Assembly: GCF_009391885.1 (NCBI RefSeq) | Contig: NZ_VZII01000035.1 | Location: 1-64,000 of the forward strand | Reading direction: 5' to 3' | DNA: 64,000 bases | Origin: Pseudomonas sp. MN1F | GTDB lineage: Bacteria > Pseudomonadota > Gammaproteobacteria > Pseudomonadales > Pseudomonadaceae | Shown: positions 33,820 to 44,682 of the stretch, piece by piece | How the letters are laid out: each line of letters opens with the position of its first letter | How positions within the stretch are numbered: position 1 is the stretch's first letter | The notes under the pieces: generated by a model | What the model saw: only the letters and a program-made list of their open reading frames with translations | Told to the model about the DNA's origin: nothing | Database searches by the model: none | Position numbers and translations under genes: made by a program

Positions 33820-35187
33820 ATGTCCCTTGATATCGTTATTCTCGCCGCCGGCCAAGGCACCCGCATGCGTTCGGCGCTGCCCAAGGTACTGCACCCGGTA
33901 GCCGGCAATTCCATGCTCGGCCACGTTATCCACAGTGCGCGCCAGCTTCAGCCCCAAGGCATTCACGTGGTCATCGGCCACGGTGCGGAGCTGGTGCGTG
34001 AGCGTTTGGCCGCCGCCGACCTGAACTTCGTCATGCAGGACAAGCAGCTGGGGACCGGCCACGCCGTTGCGCAGGCATTGCCGGCAATCACTGCCGACAC
34101 CGTGCTGGTGCTTTATGGCGATGTACCACTGATCGAAGTGCAAACCCTGCAGCGTCTGCTGGCCAAGGTCAGCGACAAGCAGTTGGGCCTGCTCACCGTC
34201 ACCCTGCAAGACCCGACCGGTTATGGCCGCATCGTGCGTGATGCAGAAGGCCAGGTGACCGCCATCGTCGAGCACAAGGACGCCAGCGAAGCGCAGAAGG
34301 CGATCAAGGAAGGCAACACCGGTATCCTGGCCATGCCAGCCGCGCGACTGGCCGACTGGATGGGCCGGTTGTCGAACAACAATGCTCAGGGCGAGTACTA
34401 CCTCACTGACGTCATCGCCATGGCGGTGGCCGATGGGCTGGTGGTCGCCACCGAACAGCCGCACGATCCGATGGAAGTGCAGGGCGCCAATGACCGTCGC
34501 CAGCTGTCAGAGCTCGAGCGCCATTACCAGCTGCGCGAAGGCCGTCGGCTGATGGCCCAGGGGGTCACCTTGCGCGACCCTGCGCGCTTCGATGTACGTG
34601 GCGAAGTGAGCGTTGGTCGCGATGTGCTGATCGACATCAACGTTATCCTGGAAGGCAAGGTTGTCATCGAGGACGACGTGCAGATCGGCCCGAACTGCGT
34701 GATCAAAGACAGCACCCTGCGCAAGGGCGCGATCATCAAGGCCAACACTCACCTGGAGGGTGCGGTGATGGGCGAGGGCAGCGATGCCGGCCCGTTCGCC
34801 CGCCTGCGCCCGGGCAGCGTGCTGGAAGCCAAGGCCCATGTGGGTAACTTCGTCGAACTGAAAAATGCCCACCTGGGTGAAGGCGCCAAGGCCGGCCACC
34901 TGACCTACCTGGGTGATGCAGAGATCGGTGCACGTACCAACATCGGCGCCGGTACCATCACCTGCAACTACGATGGCGCCAACAAGTTCAAGACCGTGAT
35001 GGGTGAGGACGTGTTCATCGGCTCCAACAACTCGCTGGTGGCGCCTGTGGAAATCAAGGCGGGTGCCACGACGGCTGCCGGTTCAACCATCACCCAGGCT
35101 GTCGAAGCAGGCGATCTGGCGGTGGCACGTGCGCGTCAGCGCAACATCTCGGGCTGGAAGCGGCCGGAGAAGATCAAGAAGAGCTGA
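33820..35187 (+). CDS. glmU: Bifunctional GlcNAc-1-P uridyltransferase / GlcN-1-P acetyltransferase
   Basis: 455 residues. The N-terminal pyrophosphorylase domain has LAAGQGTRMRS. A C-terminal left-handed beta helix with hexapeptide repeats contains the acetyltransferase site (NIGAGTITCNYDGANKFKT, shortened key residues GAGT..NYDG). Makes UDP-GlcNAc for peptidoglycan and LPS. It sits in the glmU-deoR-glmS group. An internal perfect DnaA-box word lies at 33926. Confidence 0.98.
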   Translation: MSLDIVILAAGQGTRMRSALPKVLHPVAGNSMLGHVIHSARQLQPQGIHVVIGHGAELVRERLAAADLNFVMQDKQLGTGHAVAQALPAITADTVLVLYGDVPLIEVQTLQRLLAKVSDKQLGLLTVTLQDPTGYGRIVRDAEGQVTAIVEHKDASEAQKAIKEGNTGILAMPAARLADWMGRLSNNNAQGEYYLTDVIAMAVADGLVVATEQPHDPMEVQGANDRRQLSELERHYQLREGRRLMAQGVTLRDPARFDVRGEVSVGRDVLIDINVILEGKVVIEDDVQIGPNCVIKDSTLRKGAIIKANTHLEGAVMGEGSDAGPFARLRPGSVLEAKAHVGNFVELKNAHLGEGAKAGHLTYLGDAEIGARTNIGAGTITCNYDGANKFKTVMGEDVFIGSNNSLVAPVEIKAGATTAAGSTITQAVEAGDLAVARARQRNISGWKRPEKIKKS

Positions 35188-35210
35188 GTTATACACAGCT
35201 GTTTCTATCG

Positions 35211-35244
35211 AAAGCCGACTTATGTGAATAAGTCGGCTTTTTTT
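35211..35244 (+). terminator. Rho-independent terminator after glmU
   Basis: 13-base stem AAAGCCGACTTAT / ATAAGTCGGCTTT with GTGA loop and T-run. Confidence 0.93.
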
Positions 35245-35323
35245 ATGCGCATGCCGGGGGTCAGGAATTTTTATCCACATCTTGACGAACCGTCCATCTT
35301 AGGTTTTGATTGCAACCATTATC

Positions 35324-35336
35324 TTTCGAATCGAAA
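35324..35336. promoter_or_regulatory. DeoR-type operator candidate upstream of the deoR-glmS unit
   Basis: TTTCGA-a-TCGAAA, a perfect 6+6 dyad, 11 bases before the regulator's start. It resembles the TTTCG/CGAAA half-sites of DeoR/GlpR-family regulators, so autoregulation is likely. Confidence 0.55.
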
Positions 35337-35347
35337 CTTAACAGCCA

Positions 35348-36124
35348 ATGTCGAAACGAAATACCCCCCAGCGCCGTCACAACATCCTGGCCCTGCTCAG
35401 CGAGCAAGGGGAGGTGAGCGTGGACGCCTTGGCCAAGCGTTTCGAAACGTCGGAAGTGACCATTCGCAAGGACCTTGCCGCGCTGGAGGCCAACGGCCTG
35501 CTGCTGCGCCGTTACGGCGGTGCAGTGCCGGTACCGCAGGAAATGCTCAGTGAACCTGCGCAACCGGTCTCTGCCTACAAGAAAGCTATTGCCCGTGCAG
35601 CGGTCGGGCGTATTCGCGAGCATGCGCGGATCATCATCGACAGCGGCAGCACTACCGCCGCCATGATCCCGGAACTGGGCCGCCAGCCCGGTCTGGTGGT
35701 GATGACCAACTCGTTGAATGTGGCCCGCGCCATCAGCGAGATCGAGCACGAACCGGTGTTGCTGATGACCGGTGGCACCTGGGACCCGCATTCGGAGTCG
35801 TTCCAGGGTCAGGTCGCCGAGCAGGTACTACGCTCTTACGATTTCGATCAGCTGTTCATCGGTGCCGACGGCATCGACCTGCAGCGAGGCACCACCACCT
35901 TCAATGAGCTGCTTGGCCTGAGCCGAGTGATGGCCGAGGTCGCCCGCGAAGTGATCGTGATGGTCGAGTCCGACAAGGTCGGGCGCAAGATCCCCAATCT
36001 CGAGCTGCCCTGGGGCAGCGTGCACACCCTTATTACAGACGAACGCCTGCCCGCAGCGGCACGCGAACAGATTCAAGCCCGCGGCATCAACCTGATCTGC
36101 GCCGCGATCAGCCAGGAGCAATAA
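35348..36124 (+). CDS. DeoR-family transcriptional regulator
   Basis: 258 residues. N-terminal HTH_DeoR domain (EVSVDALAKRFETSEVTIRKDLAALEANGLLLRRYGGA, key residues S.VTIRKDL..LE..GL..R.YGGA). The C-terminal DeoRC sugar-phosphate sensor has IIDSGSTT and GADGID. It lies 2 bases upstream of glmS and is surely co-transcribed with it, so it probably senses a hexosamine or hexose phosphate and controls glmS. That target is inference. Confidence 0.9.
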   Translation: MSKRNTPQRRHNILALLSEQGEVSVDALAKRFETSEVTIRKDLAALEANGLLLRRYGGAVPVPQEMLSEPAQPVSAYKKAIARAAVGRIREHARIIIDSGSTTAAMIPELGRQPGLVVMTNSLNVARAISEIEHEPVLLMTGGTWDPHSESFQGQVAEQVLRSYDFDQLFIGADGIDLQRGTTTFNELLGLSRVMAEVAREVIVMVESDKVGRKIPNLELPWGSVHTLITDERLPAAAREQIQARGINLICAAISQEQ

Positions 36125-36126
36125 CC

Positions 36127-37962
36127 ATGTGTGGAATCGTTGGTGCCGTAGCCGAGCGCAACATCACTGCCATTCTCATCGAAGGCCTCAAGCGTCTTGA
36201 GTACCGTGGGTACGACAGTGCCGGCCTGGCCATCTACACCCAGCAGGGCGAACTGCAGCGCCGCCGCCGTATCGGCAAGGTCGCCGAGCTGGAAGCCGCT
36301 GTTGCTGCCGAACCGCTGAACGGTCAGCTGGGCATCGCCCACACCCGTTGGGCCACCCACGGTGCGCCGACCGAGGGCAACGCCCACCCGCATTTCTCCG
36401 CTAGCGAAGTGGCTGTTGTGCACAACGGCATCATCGAGAATCACGAAGAACTGCGTGAAGAGCTCAAAGGCTTGGGCTACGTCTTCACCTCGCAGACCGA
36501 TACCGAAGTCATCGTGCACCTGATCCACCATACCCTGAAGACCATTCCGGACCTGGCCGATGCGCTGAAATCTGCGGTCAAGCGCCTGCACGGTGCCTAT
36601 GGCCTGGCGCTGATCAGCGTGCTACAGCCTGACCGCCTGGTCGCCGCGCGCAGCGGTAGCCCGCTGGTGATCGGCCTGGGCCATGGCGAAAACTTCCTGG
36701 CTTCCGACCAACTGGCCCTGCGCCAGGTCACCGACCGTTTCATGTACCTGGAAGAGGGCGATATCGCCGAGATCCGCCGTGACCAGGTGAAGATCTGGGA
36801 CCAGGCCGGCAAACCGGTGCAGCGTGAAACCGTGCAATACCATGAAGGTGCCGAAGCCGCCGACAAGGGCGCCTATCGCCACTTCATGCTCAAAGAGATC
36901 CACGAGCAGCCGACCGTGGTCCAGCGCACCCTTGAAGGCCGCCTGGGCAAAGACCATGTGATGGTCCAGGCTTTCGGCCCACAGGCTGCCGAGCTGTTTG
37001 CCAAAGTGCGCAACGTGCAGATTGTCGCCTGCGGTACCAGCTACCACGCCGGCATGGTTGCTCGTTACTGGCTGGAAAGCCTGGCTGGCATTCCGTGCCA
37101 GGTCGAAGTGGCCAGCGAGTTCCGTTATCGCAAGGTAGTGGTGCAGCCAGATACCCTGTTCGTCTCGATCTCCCAGTCCGGTGAAACTGCCGACACCCTG
37201 GCCGCCCTGCGCAACGCCAAGGAACTGGGCTTCCTCGGTAGCCTGGCCATCTGCAACGTCGGTATCAGCTCGCTGGTCCGTGAGTCCGACCTGACCCTGC
37301 TGACCCTGGCCGGCCCGGAAATCGGCGTGGCTTCGACCAAGGCCTTCACCACCCAGCTGGTCTCGCTGATGCTGCTGACCCTGGCCCTGGGCCAGGTGCG
37401 TGGCACCCTCGAAGCGGGCGTCGAAGCTGGGCTGGTTGAAGAGCTGCGCCGCCTGCCAGCGCGCCTGGGCGAGGCGCTGGCCATGGACAGCACCGTGGAG
37501 AAAACCGCCGAGCTGTTCGCCGACAAGCACCACACCCTGTTCCTCGGCCGTGGTGCACAGTACCCGGTGGCAATGGAAGGTGCGCTGAAGCTCAAGGAAA
37601 TCTCCTACATCCACGCCGAAGCCTACCCGGCCGGCGAGCTCAAGCACGGCCCGCTGGCGCTTGTGGATAACGACATGCCTGTCGTGACCGTGGCGCCGAA
37701 CAACGAACTGCTGGAGAAGCTCAAGTCCAACCTGCAGGAAGTGCGTGCCCGCGGTGGCGAGCTGGTAGTGTTCGCTGACGAGAACGCCGGTATGAGCAAC
37801 GGCGAAGGCACCCACGTGATCAAGGTGCCGCACATCGTCGACGAGCTGGCGCCGATCCTCTACACCATTCCGCTGCAGCTGCTGTCGTACTACGTGGCAG
37901 TGCTCAAGGGTACTGACGTCGACCAGCCGCGTAACCTGGCGAAGTCGGTGACTGTGGAATAA
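36127..37962 (+). CDS. glmS: Glutamine-fructose-6-phosphate aminotransferase (isomerizing)
   Basis: 611 residues. Catalytic N-terminal Cys in MCGIVGAVAERN; glutaminase motifs RWATHGAPTEGNAHPH (R..THG.P) and HNGIIENHEEL (HNG). Two SIS isomerase domains follow and the C-terminus is PRNLAKSVTVE. First committed step to UDP-GlcNAc. The 3' end is the recognition sequence for Tn7 TnsD. Confidence 0.99.
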   Translation: MCGIVGAVAERNITAILIEGLKRLEYRGYDSAGLAIYTQQGELQRRRRIGKVAELEAAVAAEPLNGQLGIAHTRWATHGAPTEGNAHPHFSASEVAVVHNGIIENHEELREELKGLGYVFTSQTDTEVIVHLIHHTLKTIPDLADALKSAVKRLHGAYGLALISVLQPDRLVAARSGSPLVIGLGHGENFLASDQLALRQVTDRFMYLEEGDIAEIRRDQVKIWDQAGKPVQRETVQYHEGAEAADKGAYRHFMLKEIHEQPTVVQRTLEGRLGKDHVMVQAFGPQAAELFAKVRNVQIVACGTSYHAGMVARYWLESLAGIPCQVEVASEFRYRKVVVQPDTLFVSISQSGETADTLAALRNAKELGFLGSLAICNVGISSLVRESDLTLLTLAGPEIGVASTKAFTTQLVSLMLLTLALGQVRGTLEAGVEAGLVEELRRLPARLGEALAMDSTVEKTAELFADKHHTLFLGRGAQYPVAMEGALKLKEISYIHAEAYPAGELKHGPLALVDNDMPVVTVAPNNELLEKLKSNLQEVRARGGELVVFADENAGMSNGEGTHVIKVPHIVDELAPILYTIPLQLLSYYVAVLKGTDVDQPRNLAKSVTVE

Positions 37963-37990
37963 GCGTTTGTTCTTCGGAAAAGCGATTGGC
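37928..37990 (+). other. attTn7 site (unoccupied)
   Basis: The conserved last codons of glmS plus about 25 bases downstream, where Tn7 inserts in Pseudomonas. No tns genes or end repeats are seen beyond it; the normal terminator follows intact. Confidence 0.7.
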
Positions 37991-38018
37991 TTTGAACAAT
38001 AAAGTTCGACACAACGCG

Positions 38019-38046
38019 TAAACCCCCGTAACTACGGGGGTTTTCC
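38019..38046 (+). terminator. Rho-independent terminator of glmS
   Basis: AACCCCCGTA-ac-TACGGGGGTTTT, about 58 bases after the stop. Confidence 0.9.
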
Positions 38047-38208
38047 GTTTTTGGGTCATACCGTTGGTCCAGCTCAACCGCGTCGCTTTTCCGCGAGAGT
38101 AGTCTAGATAAGCCCTCCCACCAGGGCAGTTTGCAGGCAGCTTTTCCTAGGACTATTTTTTGATGGTGAGGTGAAGTGCTCACAAGGCTGCACCGGGCTG
38201 GAGGAAAC

Positions 38209-39780
38209 ATGAAGTCTCACGAACACAACGTCAGTGGGAAAAGCCCAGCTCCCGGCAATGCGAAGAAATTCGCTGTATGGGCCAGGAAACTCTGGCCGCT
38301 ACCAATCCTGTTGCTCGCCACGCTGGCGCGAGTGTACGGTTCAACGGCCTCCGCCATATGGTGCGACGAGGGCTCCAGCTTGTTGATGAGCCAGTACTCA
38401 CCCTCGCTCATCTGGGTCCACAGCGCCCATGACGTACACCCACCACTTTACTTTCTCCTTCTACACGCCTGGATAGCTGCATTCGGGGACAGTGTCTTTT
38501 CGGTCAGGTTCATCAGCGTGCTGACAGGTGTTGGCACTGTAGCCCTGGGCATGTGGCTGGCTTACCAGATTGCAACACGACGTGCAGCCGTACTGGCTGG
38601 TGTTTTGTTGGCCTTGCTGCCAATTGCAGTGCGTTATAGTCAAGAAGCGCGCATGTACTCCCTAATGGGATTCTTCCTGCTGGGAGCAACCATCGCGCTT
38701 GTATATTGGGTAAAAAATCCTGAGCGCCACCGCTACCTTTTCGTGTATGTGCTGTTAATGGCGGCAAGTTTCTATACTCATTATTTCACTGGCCTTTGCG
38801 TACTGTCTCACTGGGCTTATCTATTGCTTGTACGCGGCGACAAACGCCGCCTCATCACTCGGCCAGCATGGTGGGTCGCCAACAGCTTGATCGTCTTGTT
38901 GTATATCCCCTGGATTCCCAGCTTGATCGACCTGCTGCAGCACCTTGACCAACTGAAGGCGGGTGGCGACATTGGCTGGATACTGCCCGTTACACTGCAT
39001 TCACTGCCATCGACACTCTGGCAGTATCTGGCCCTGACCGATGGCCTGGATCTGAAATGGCCAGTTTACTTTGCACTGCCACTAGCGTTGGCGCTGCTAA
39101 CGGGCGCTGTCTGCCGGCATGATCGAAGCCCGCATAAATTGCATACGCTAATGGCGATCTATACGTTTCTGCCGTTGATCGTCGTATTTTTGGTCTCGTG
39201 GATCACGCCACTTCTGGTCGAACGTTATCTGATGTTTTCTGCCCTGGGCTTACCGATAATACTGGCAGTCGCCTTTGATCGAATGAAGCGTAGTTTTCGC
39301 TATGCGGCAATAGCCACCCTGGTGACTTTTCTGGCGGTAGAGTTGGGCGGCCTGAGTAATTACTATCAAAAGGATGATGATCAGTTCAACACGCTGGTCA
39401 ACTTCGTCAATGAAAACTATCGTGCGAATGACCGTATTATCGTCAGCGATCTTTTCTGGTATTTCAGCTATGTCTACTATAACAAGACCGGGTCAGTGCC
39501 ACTGCTCTATACGCCGCCACAGGCCAACGGCGCTTCGGGTCGGCCAGGTAACTACGGATTTGGCACACTGGTGAACAATGATGCCGATAAAATCTATTTC
39601 GACAGCCTTGAAAATCTACCCGTCGGCCAAACCAGAGTCTGGTTGATTAGCAATAGCGAACCGCCCGATGATTTCTCTCCCATCCCGGAAAATTGGCATA
39701 AGGTCAGTACGTTAAAAGTCGGCGATACCCAAGTGCGCCTTTACAGTGTTCGCTTGCCCTATAACGTGAAAGCAAACTAG
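38209..39780 (+). CDS. GT39/PMT-type membrane glycosyltransferase
   Basis: 523 residues from ATG 38209, preceded by GGAGG-type ribosome-binding sequence. Multi-TM protein of the ArnT/PMT_2 GT-C superfamily: an acidic residue in the first periplasmic loop (AIWCDEGSSLL), HDVHPPLYFLLLHAW, and RYSQEARMYSL. It would transfer sugar from a polyprenyl-phosphate donor to a lipid, protein or glycan; substrate unknown. The C-terminal part is soluble. Base composition is lower in GC than neighbouring core genes, and it sits in the variable site right after glmS, suggesting acquisition. Confidence 0.82.
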   Translation: MKSHEHNVSGKSPAPGNAKKFAVWARKLWPLPILLLATLARVYGSTASAIWCDEGSSLLMSQYSPSLIWVHSAHDVHPPLYFLLLHAWIAAFGDSVFSVRFISVLTGVGTVALGMWLAYQIATRRAAVLAGVLLALLPIAVRYSQEARMYSLMGFFLLGATIALVYWVKNPERHRYLFVYVLLMAASFYTHYFTGLCVLSHWAYLLLVRGDKRRLITRPAWWVANSLIVLLYIPWIPSLIDLLQHLDQLKAGGDIGWILPVTLHSLPSTLWQYLALTDGLDLKWPVYFALPLALALLTGAVCRHDRSPHKLHTLMAIYTFLPLIVVFLVSWITPLLVERYLMFSALGLPIILAVAFDRMKRSFRYAAIATLVTFLAVELGGLSNYYQKDDDQFNTLVNFVNENYRANDRIIVSDLFWYFSYVYYNKTGSVPLLYTPPQANGASGRPGNYGFGTLVNNDADKIYFDSLENLPVGQTRVWLISNSEPPDDFSPIPENWHKVSTLKVGDTQVRLYSVRLPYNVKAN

Positions 39781-40040
39781 CCCCAGCCTTACCCTGCTAA
39801 CTCGAAATGTATCGGCGGCATCCGGGATACTGAAATACCCCTCCGTTTATCAGGGCAATCTTGATAACCATCAAAGCGCTGAGTCGTGCTCACTTACCGC
39901 TCAGGAAGCCGTAGCACAGGTCTCATTGATGCCATCTGCGCATCAATTAATGAAAAATGAACGATTATCTCCAGCGCTGCTTTCGACGATCATTCCAGAA
40001 ATAAGCACTTACAATTATTAAGAAACGCTGGAGATCCACC

Positions 40041-41339
40041 ATGAGTCTGCCATCACACTCGGTGCCCGAGGGCAAGTCCAAGGCCGGTATGGTCTTCCGG
40101 GTTACGTCCGGAAACTTCCTCGAACAGTTCGACTTCTTCCTGTTCGGCTTCTATGCCACGCATATCGCGGCGGCCTTCTTCCCCGCGTCCAATGAATTCG
40201 CCTCGTTGATGATGACCTTCGCCGTGTTTGGCGCAGGCTTCCTCATGCGCCCGCTGGGTGCGGTGATCCTGGGTGCGTACATTGATGACGTAGGCCGACG
40301 CAAAGGGTTGATCGTCACGCTGGCGATCATGGCCAGCGGGACCTTGCTGATCGTGCTGGTGCCCGGTTACGCCAGCATCGGGCTTCTGGCCCCGGCGCTG
40401 GTGCTGATCGGGCGCTTGCTGCAAGGGTTCTCGGCGGGTGCGGAGCTTGGCGGGGTTTCGGTGTACCTGGCCGAAATGGCCACGCCAGGGCACAAGGGCT
40501 TCTACGCCAGCTGGCAGTCCGCCAGCCAGCAGGTGGCTATCGTCGTCGCCGCAGCGCTTGGCTTTGCCCTCAATGAATGGCTGTCTGCCGCCGAGATCGC
40601 CCAGTGGGGCTGGCGCGTGCCGTTTGCTGTGGGCTGCATGATCATCCCGGTGATCTTCCTGCTGCGTCGCAGCTTGCAGGAAACCGAGGAGTTCGCTGCG
40701 CGCGAGCATCGCCCTACCATGAAGCAGGTGCTGGCGACGCTGGCCGCCAATTCCGGCATGGTGCTGTTTGGCATGCTGATGGTTGCCATGACCACCACCG
40801 CCTTCTACATGATCACGGTGTACGCGCCGACCTTCGGCAAGACCGTGCTGCAACTGAGTACCGGTGACGCGCTGCTGGTGACCTTGCTGACGGCGGTGTC
40901 GAACTTCATCTGGTTGCCCATCGGCGGTGCGCTCAGCGATCGCTTGGGGCGCAAGCCGCTGCTGCTGGCCATGTCGCTGATGACGGTGATCACCGCTTAC
41001 CCGGCGCTGACCTATCTGGCCCAGTCGCCGAGCTTTGGCCACATGCTTGAAGTGCTGCTGTGGTTCTCGTTCCTGTACGGCATGTACAACGGGGCGATGA
41101 TCCCGGCGCTGACCGAGATCATGCCGGTGGAGGTCCGCGTGGCAGGTTTCTCGCTGGCTTACAGCCTGGCGACTGCACTGTTCGGTGGTTTCACCCCGGC
41201 CATCTCGACCTGGATGATCCATGTCACCAATGACAAGGCGGCACCCGCCTACTGGATGATGTTTGCCGCGCTCTGTGCATTCGTCGCCACCTGCATGCTG
41301 TACCGTCGCCTGGCCAATCGCGCACCGGTGGCTGTATGA
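40041..41339 (+). CDS. MFS transporter, metabolite:H+ symporter family (citrate/tricarballylate-like)
   Basis: 432 residues, 12 predicted TM helices. MHS-family marks are present: NFLEQFDFFLFGFYATHIA in TM1, the RPLGA motif and DDVGRRKG in loop 2-3, and LLQGFSAGAELGG in TM4. Closest in pattern to citrate/tricarballylate proton symporters. GGAG precedes the start. It overlaps the next gene as ATGA, so transporter and periplasmic protein are made together. Exact substrate is not determinable. Confidence 0.82.
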   Translation: MSLPSHSVPEGKSKAGMVFRVTSGNFLEQFDFFLFGFYATHIAAAFFPASNEFASLMMTFAVFGAGFLMRPLGAVILGAYIDDVGRRKGLIVTLAIMASGTLLIVLVPGYASIGLLAPALVLIGRLLQGFSAGAELGGVSVYLAEMATPGHKGFYASWQSASQQVAIVVAAALGFALNEWLSAAEIAQWGWRVPFAVGCMIIPVIFLLRRSLQETEEFAAREHRPTMKQVLATLAANSGMVLFGMLMVAMTTTAFYMITVYAPTFGKTVLQLSTGDALLVTLLTAVSNFIWLPIGGALSDRLGRKPLLLAMSLMTVITAYPALTYLAQSPSFGHMLEVLLWFSFLYGMYNGAMIPALTEIMPVEVRVAGFSLAYSLATALFGGFTPAISTWMIHVTNDKAAPAYWMMFAALCAFVATCMLYRRLANRAPVAV

Positions 41340-42106
41340 GGACCTCGATGAAAGCGTTACTTGCCGCTGTTCTCCTGGCTGGCTGCAGCCTAGCCCAGGC
41401 TGCCGAACTGACCGTGATGACCTCGGGCGGTTTCACCGCCGCCTACAAGCAACTAGGGCCCAAGTATGCCGCGCAGAGCGGCGATACACTGGTCACTGTG
41501 CTCGGGCCCTCGATGGGTAAGGCACCCGAGGCGATTCCCAATCGCCTCGCACGCGGTGAGCACGCCGATGTGGTGATCATGGTCGGCTATGCGCTGGATG
41601 AGCTGATCCGCCAGGGCACGGTCGACCCTGCTTCACGGGTCGAGCTGGCGGACTCGCGCATCGGCATGGTGGTCAAGCAGGGCCAGGCCAAGCCTGGTAT
41701 CGCCACTCCCGACCAACTGAAGCAGACACTGTTGGCGGCCAAATCGGTGGCCTACTCGGACAGCGCCAGTGGCGTGTATATCGAGAAAGAGCTGTACAAG
41801 AAGCTGGGTATCGAGGACCGCCTGGTCGGCAAGAGCACCATGGTCGAGCGCATACCGGTGGCCTCGCAGGTGGCTCAGGGCACCTATGAGCTTGGTTTCC
41901 AGCAGGTTGCCGAGTTGCTGCCCGTGCCGGGTGTGACCTTCGTTGGCAAGATTCCAGAAAGCCTGCAGTCGGTGACCCGCTTCGCCGCCGGTATTCCGAA
42001 GGATGCCGAGCACCCCGCCGAGGCGAAACAGCTTCTGCAATACCTGGCTTCACCTGCCGTGCAGCCTGACGTACGCGCCACCGGCCTGGATTCAGTCGCC
42101 CGCTAA
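41336..42106 (+). CDS. Periplasmic substrate-binding protein, ModA-like fold
   Basis: 256 residues; signal peptide MRTSMKALLAAVLLAGCSLAQA. SBP_bac_11 features: LTVMTSGGFTAAYKQLGPKY, GEHADVVIM and SASGVYIEKELYKKLGI. ModA-type proteins bind molybdate, but genomic pairing here is with an MFS carboxylate transporter and no ABC permease or ATPase, so the ligand is probably an organic anion or the protein acts as a sensor (inference). The 3' end overlaps the convergent LysR gene by 15 bases. Confidence 0.8.
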   Translation: MRTSMKALLAAVLLAGCSLAQAAELTVMTSGGFTAAYKQLGPKYAAQSGDTLVTVLGPSMGKAPEAIPNRLARGEHADVVIMVGYALDELIRQGTVDPASRVELADSRIGMVVKQGQAKPGIATPDQLKQTLLAAKSVAYSDSASGVYIEKELYKKLGIEDRLVGKSTMVERIPVASQVAQGTYELGFQQVAELLPVPGVTFVGKIPESLQSVTRFAAGIPKDAEHPAEAKQLLQYLASPAVQPDVRATGLDSVAR

Positions 42107-43039
42107 TACGCCGGGCAATTCCCGAATCAGCCTTACCATCTCGAGTGCCGCAGGCGTCAGCGTGCGGCCGCGGCGCTTGAGCAGGCCCATCTTGCGGCTG
42201 ACCTGCGGTTCGACCAGTGCAACGCTGGCGAGGATCGGATGCGGCGTCATCGGTAGCGCGATCGATGGCACCGCCGCAATACCCAGGCCTGCTTCGATCA
42301 GGCCAAGCAGGGTGGTCACGTGCCTGGCTTCGCACACACTCTCTTTGCTGACCTGCATCCCGGCCAGCGCCCGATCCAGTACCAGACGGTTGCCTGACGA
42401 TTTGCCCAGGGTGATGTAGTCGTGTTCGTAGGCTTGTGCCCAAGTCACCTTGTCCAGCTTGGCCAGCGGGTGATCCTGGCGGCAGGCGATGACATAGCGT
42501 TCTTCGAGCAAGACACTGAATTCAATCTCCGGGGCAAGGTTGCCAGTGAAGCTAAGGCCGAAATCCGCTTCGCCGGAGGCCACGGCGGCACTGACTTCGT
42601 TGGCAGAGGCGTCGTACAGGTTGATGCGCACTTTCGGATACTGCGCATGGAAGGCGCGAATCGCATGGGGCATGAAGTAGTAGGCGGCTGACGGCACGCA
42701 GGCGATGGTCAGTGTGCCGGTACGCAGTGAGCCACCATCACCGACGCTGAGCAGCGCCAGGTCGAGGTCGTCCAGCAGGCGTTCGACCTGCGGCAGGAAA
42801 GCACGCCCGACATTGGTCAGCGACACCTTGCGCGTGGTGCGTTCGAGCAGTTTCACCCCCAACGCCGACTCGAGTTTTTCGATGCGCCGGCTCAACGCCG
42901 ACTGGGTGATGCGAATGGTATCGGCGGCGCGGCGGAAGCTGCCTTGCTCGACCACGGCACGGAAGGCCTGCAAGTCGTTCAGATCGAAATTGATGCTCAC
43001 CCGGTGGGCCCCGCTGGTTTGATCGAAAGCGTGCATCAA
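42092..43039 (-). CDS. LysR-family transcriptional regulator
   Basis: 315 residues (start could be the second ATG at 43036 or an internal GTG before SINFDLNDLQ). N-terminal LysR HTH: LQAFRAVVEQGSFRRAADTIRITQSALSRRIEKLE in pattern, then the LysR substrate domain. Convergent with the transporter pair, which it may control; no divergent target gene is present. Confidence 0.9.
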   Translation of the reverse strand: MMHAFDQTSGAHRVSINFDLNDLQAFRAVVEQGSFRRAADTIRITQSALSRRIEKLESALGVKLLERTTRKVSLTNVGRAFLPQVERLLDDLDLALLSVGDGGSLRTGTLTIACVPSAAYYFMPHAIRAFHAQYPKVRINLYDASANEVSAAVASGEADFGLSFTGNLAPEIEFSVLLEERYVIACRQDHPLAKLDKVTWAQAYEHDYITLGKSSGNRLVLDRALAGMQVSKESVCEARHVTTLLGLIEAGLGIAAVPSIALPMTPHPILASVALVEPQVSRKMGLLKRRGRTLTPAALEMVRLIRELPGVLAGD

Positions 43040-43073
43040 TGGTATTTCGAAAAAACCGGCGGAGCCAGCGGGG

Positions 43074-44474
<1,401 letters not shown>

Positions 44475-44532
44475 GGGTTTTGTACTCCAGATGAGGAAGC
44501 GCGAGAGGGGCATAAGGTTAAGCTCAGAAGCG

Positions 44533-44550
44533 CAGATTGTATACAATCTG
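44533..44550. promoter_or_regulatory. Perfect 18-base palindrome upstream of lpd3
   Basis: CAGATTGTATACAATCTG, with a TTGTATACAA core typical of GntR/FCD-family operators, 59-76 bases before the lpd3 start. Likely an operator. No GntR gene is in the window. Confidence 0.65.
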
Positions 44551-44682
44551 TTGCTCTCATCAGATCAGTTGGTTCTAGACCTTGGTCTCGTTTAGAGGAA
44601 ACCTCCCACGAATGAACTACTCTGATCCCGCGACGTTCGAAATTACAGGCGTCGTGGCCTGATAGGGAAAGGAGGGGTGTTC

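Noticed and set aside
37963..38208. Tn7-family insertion at the glmS site
   Set aside because: No tns gene, no end repeats; the glmS terminator follows directly and the next gene is a glycosyltransferase.
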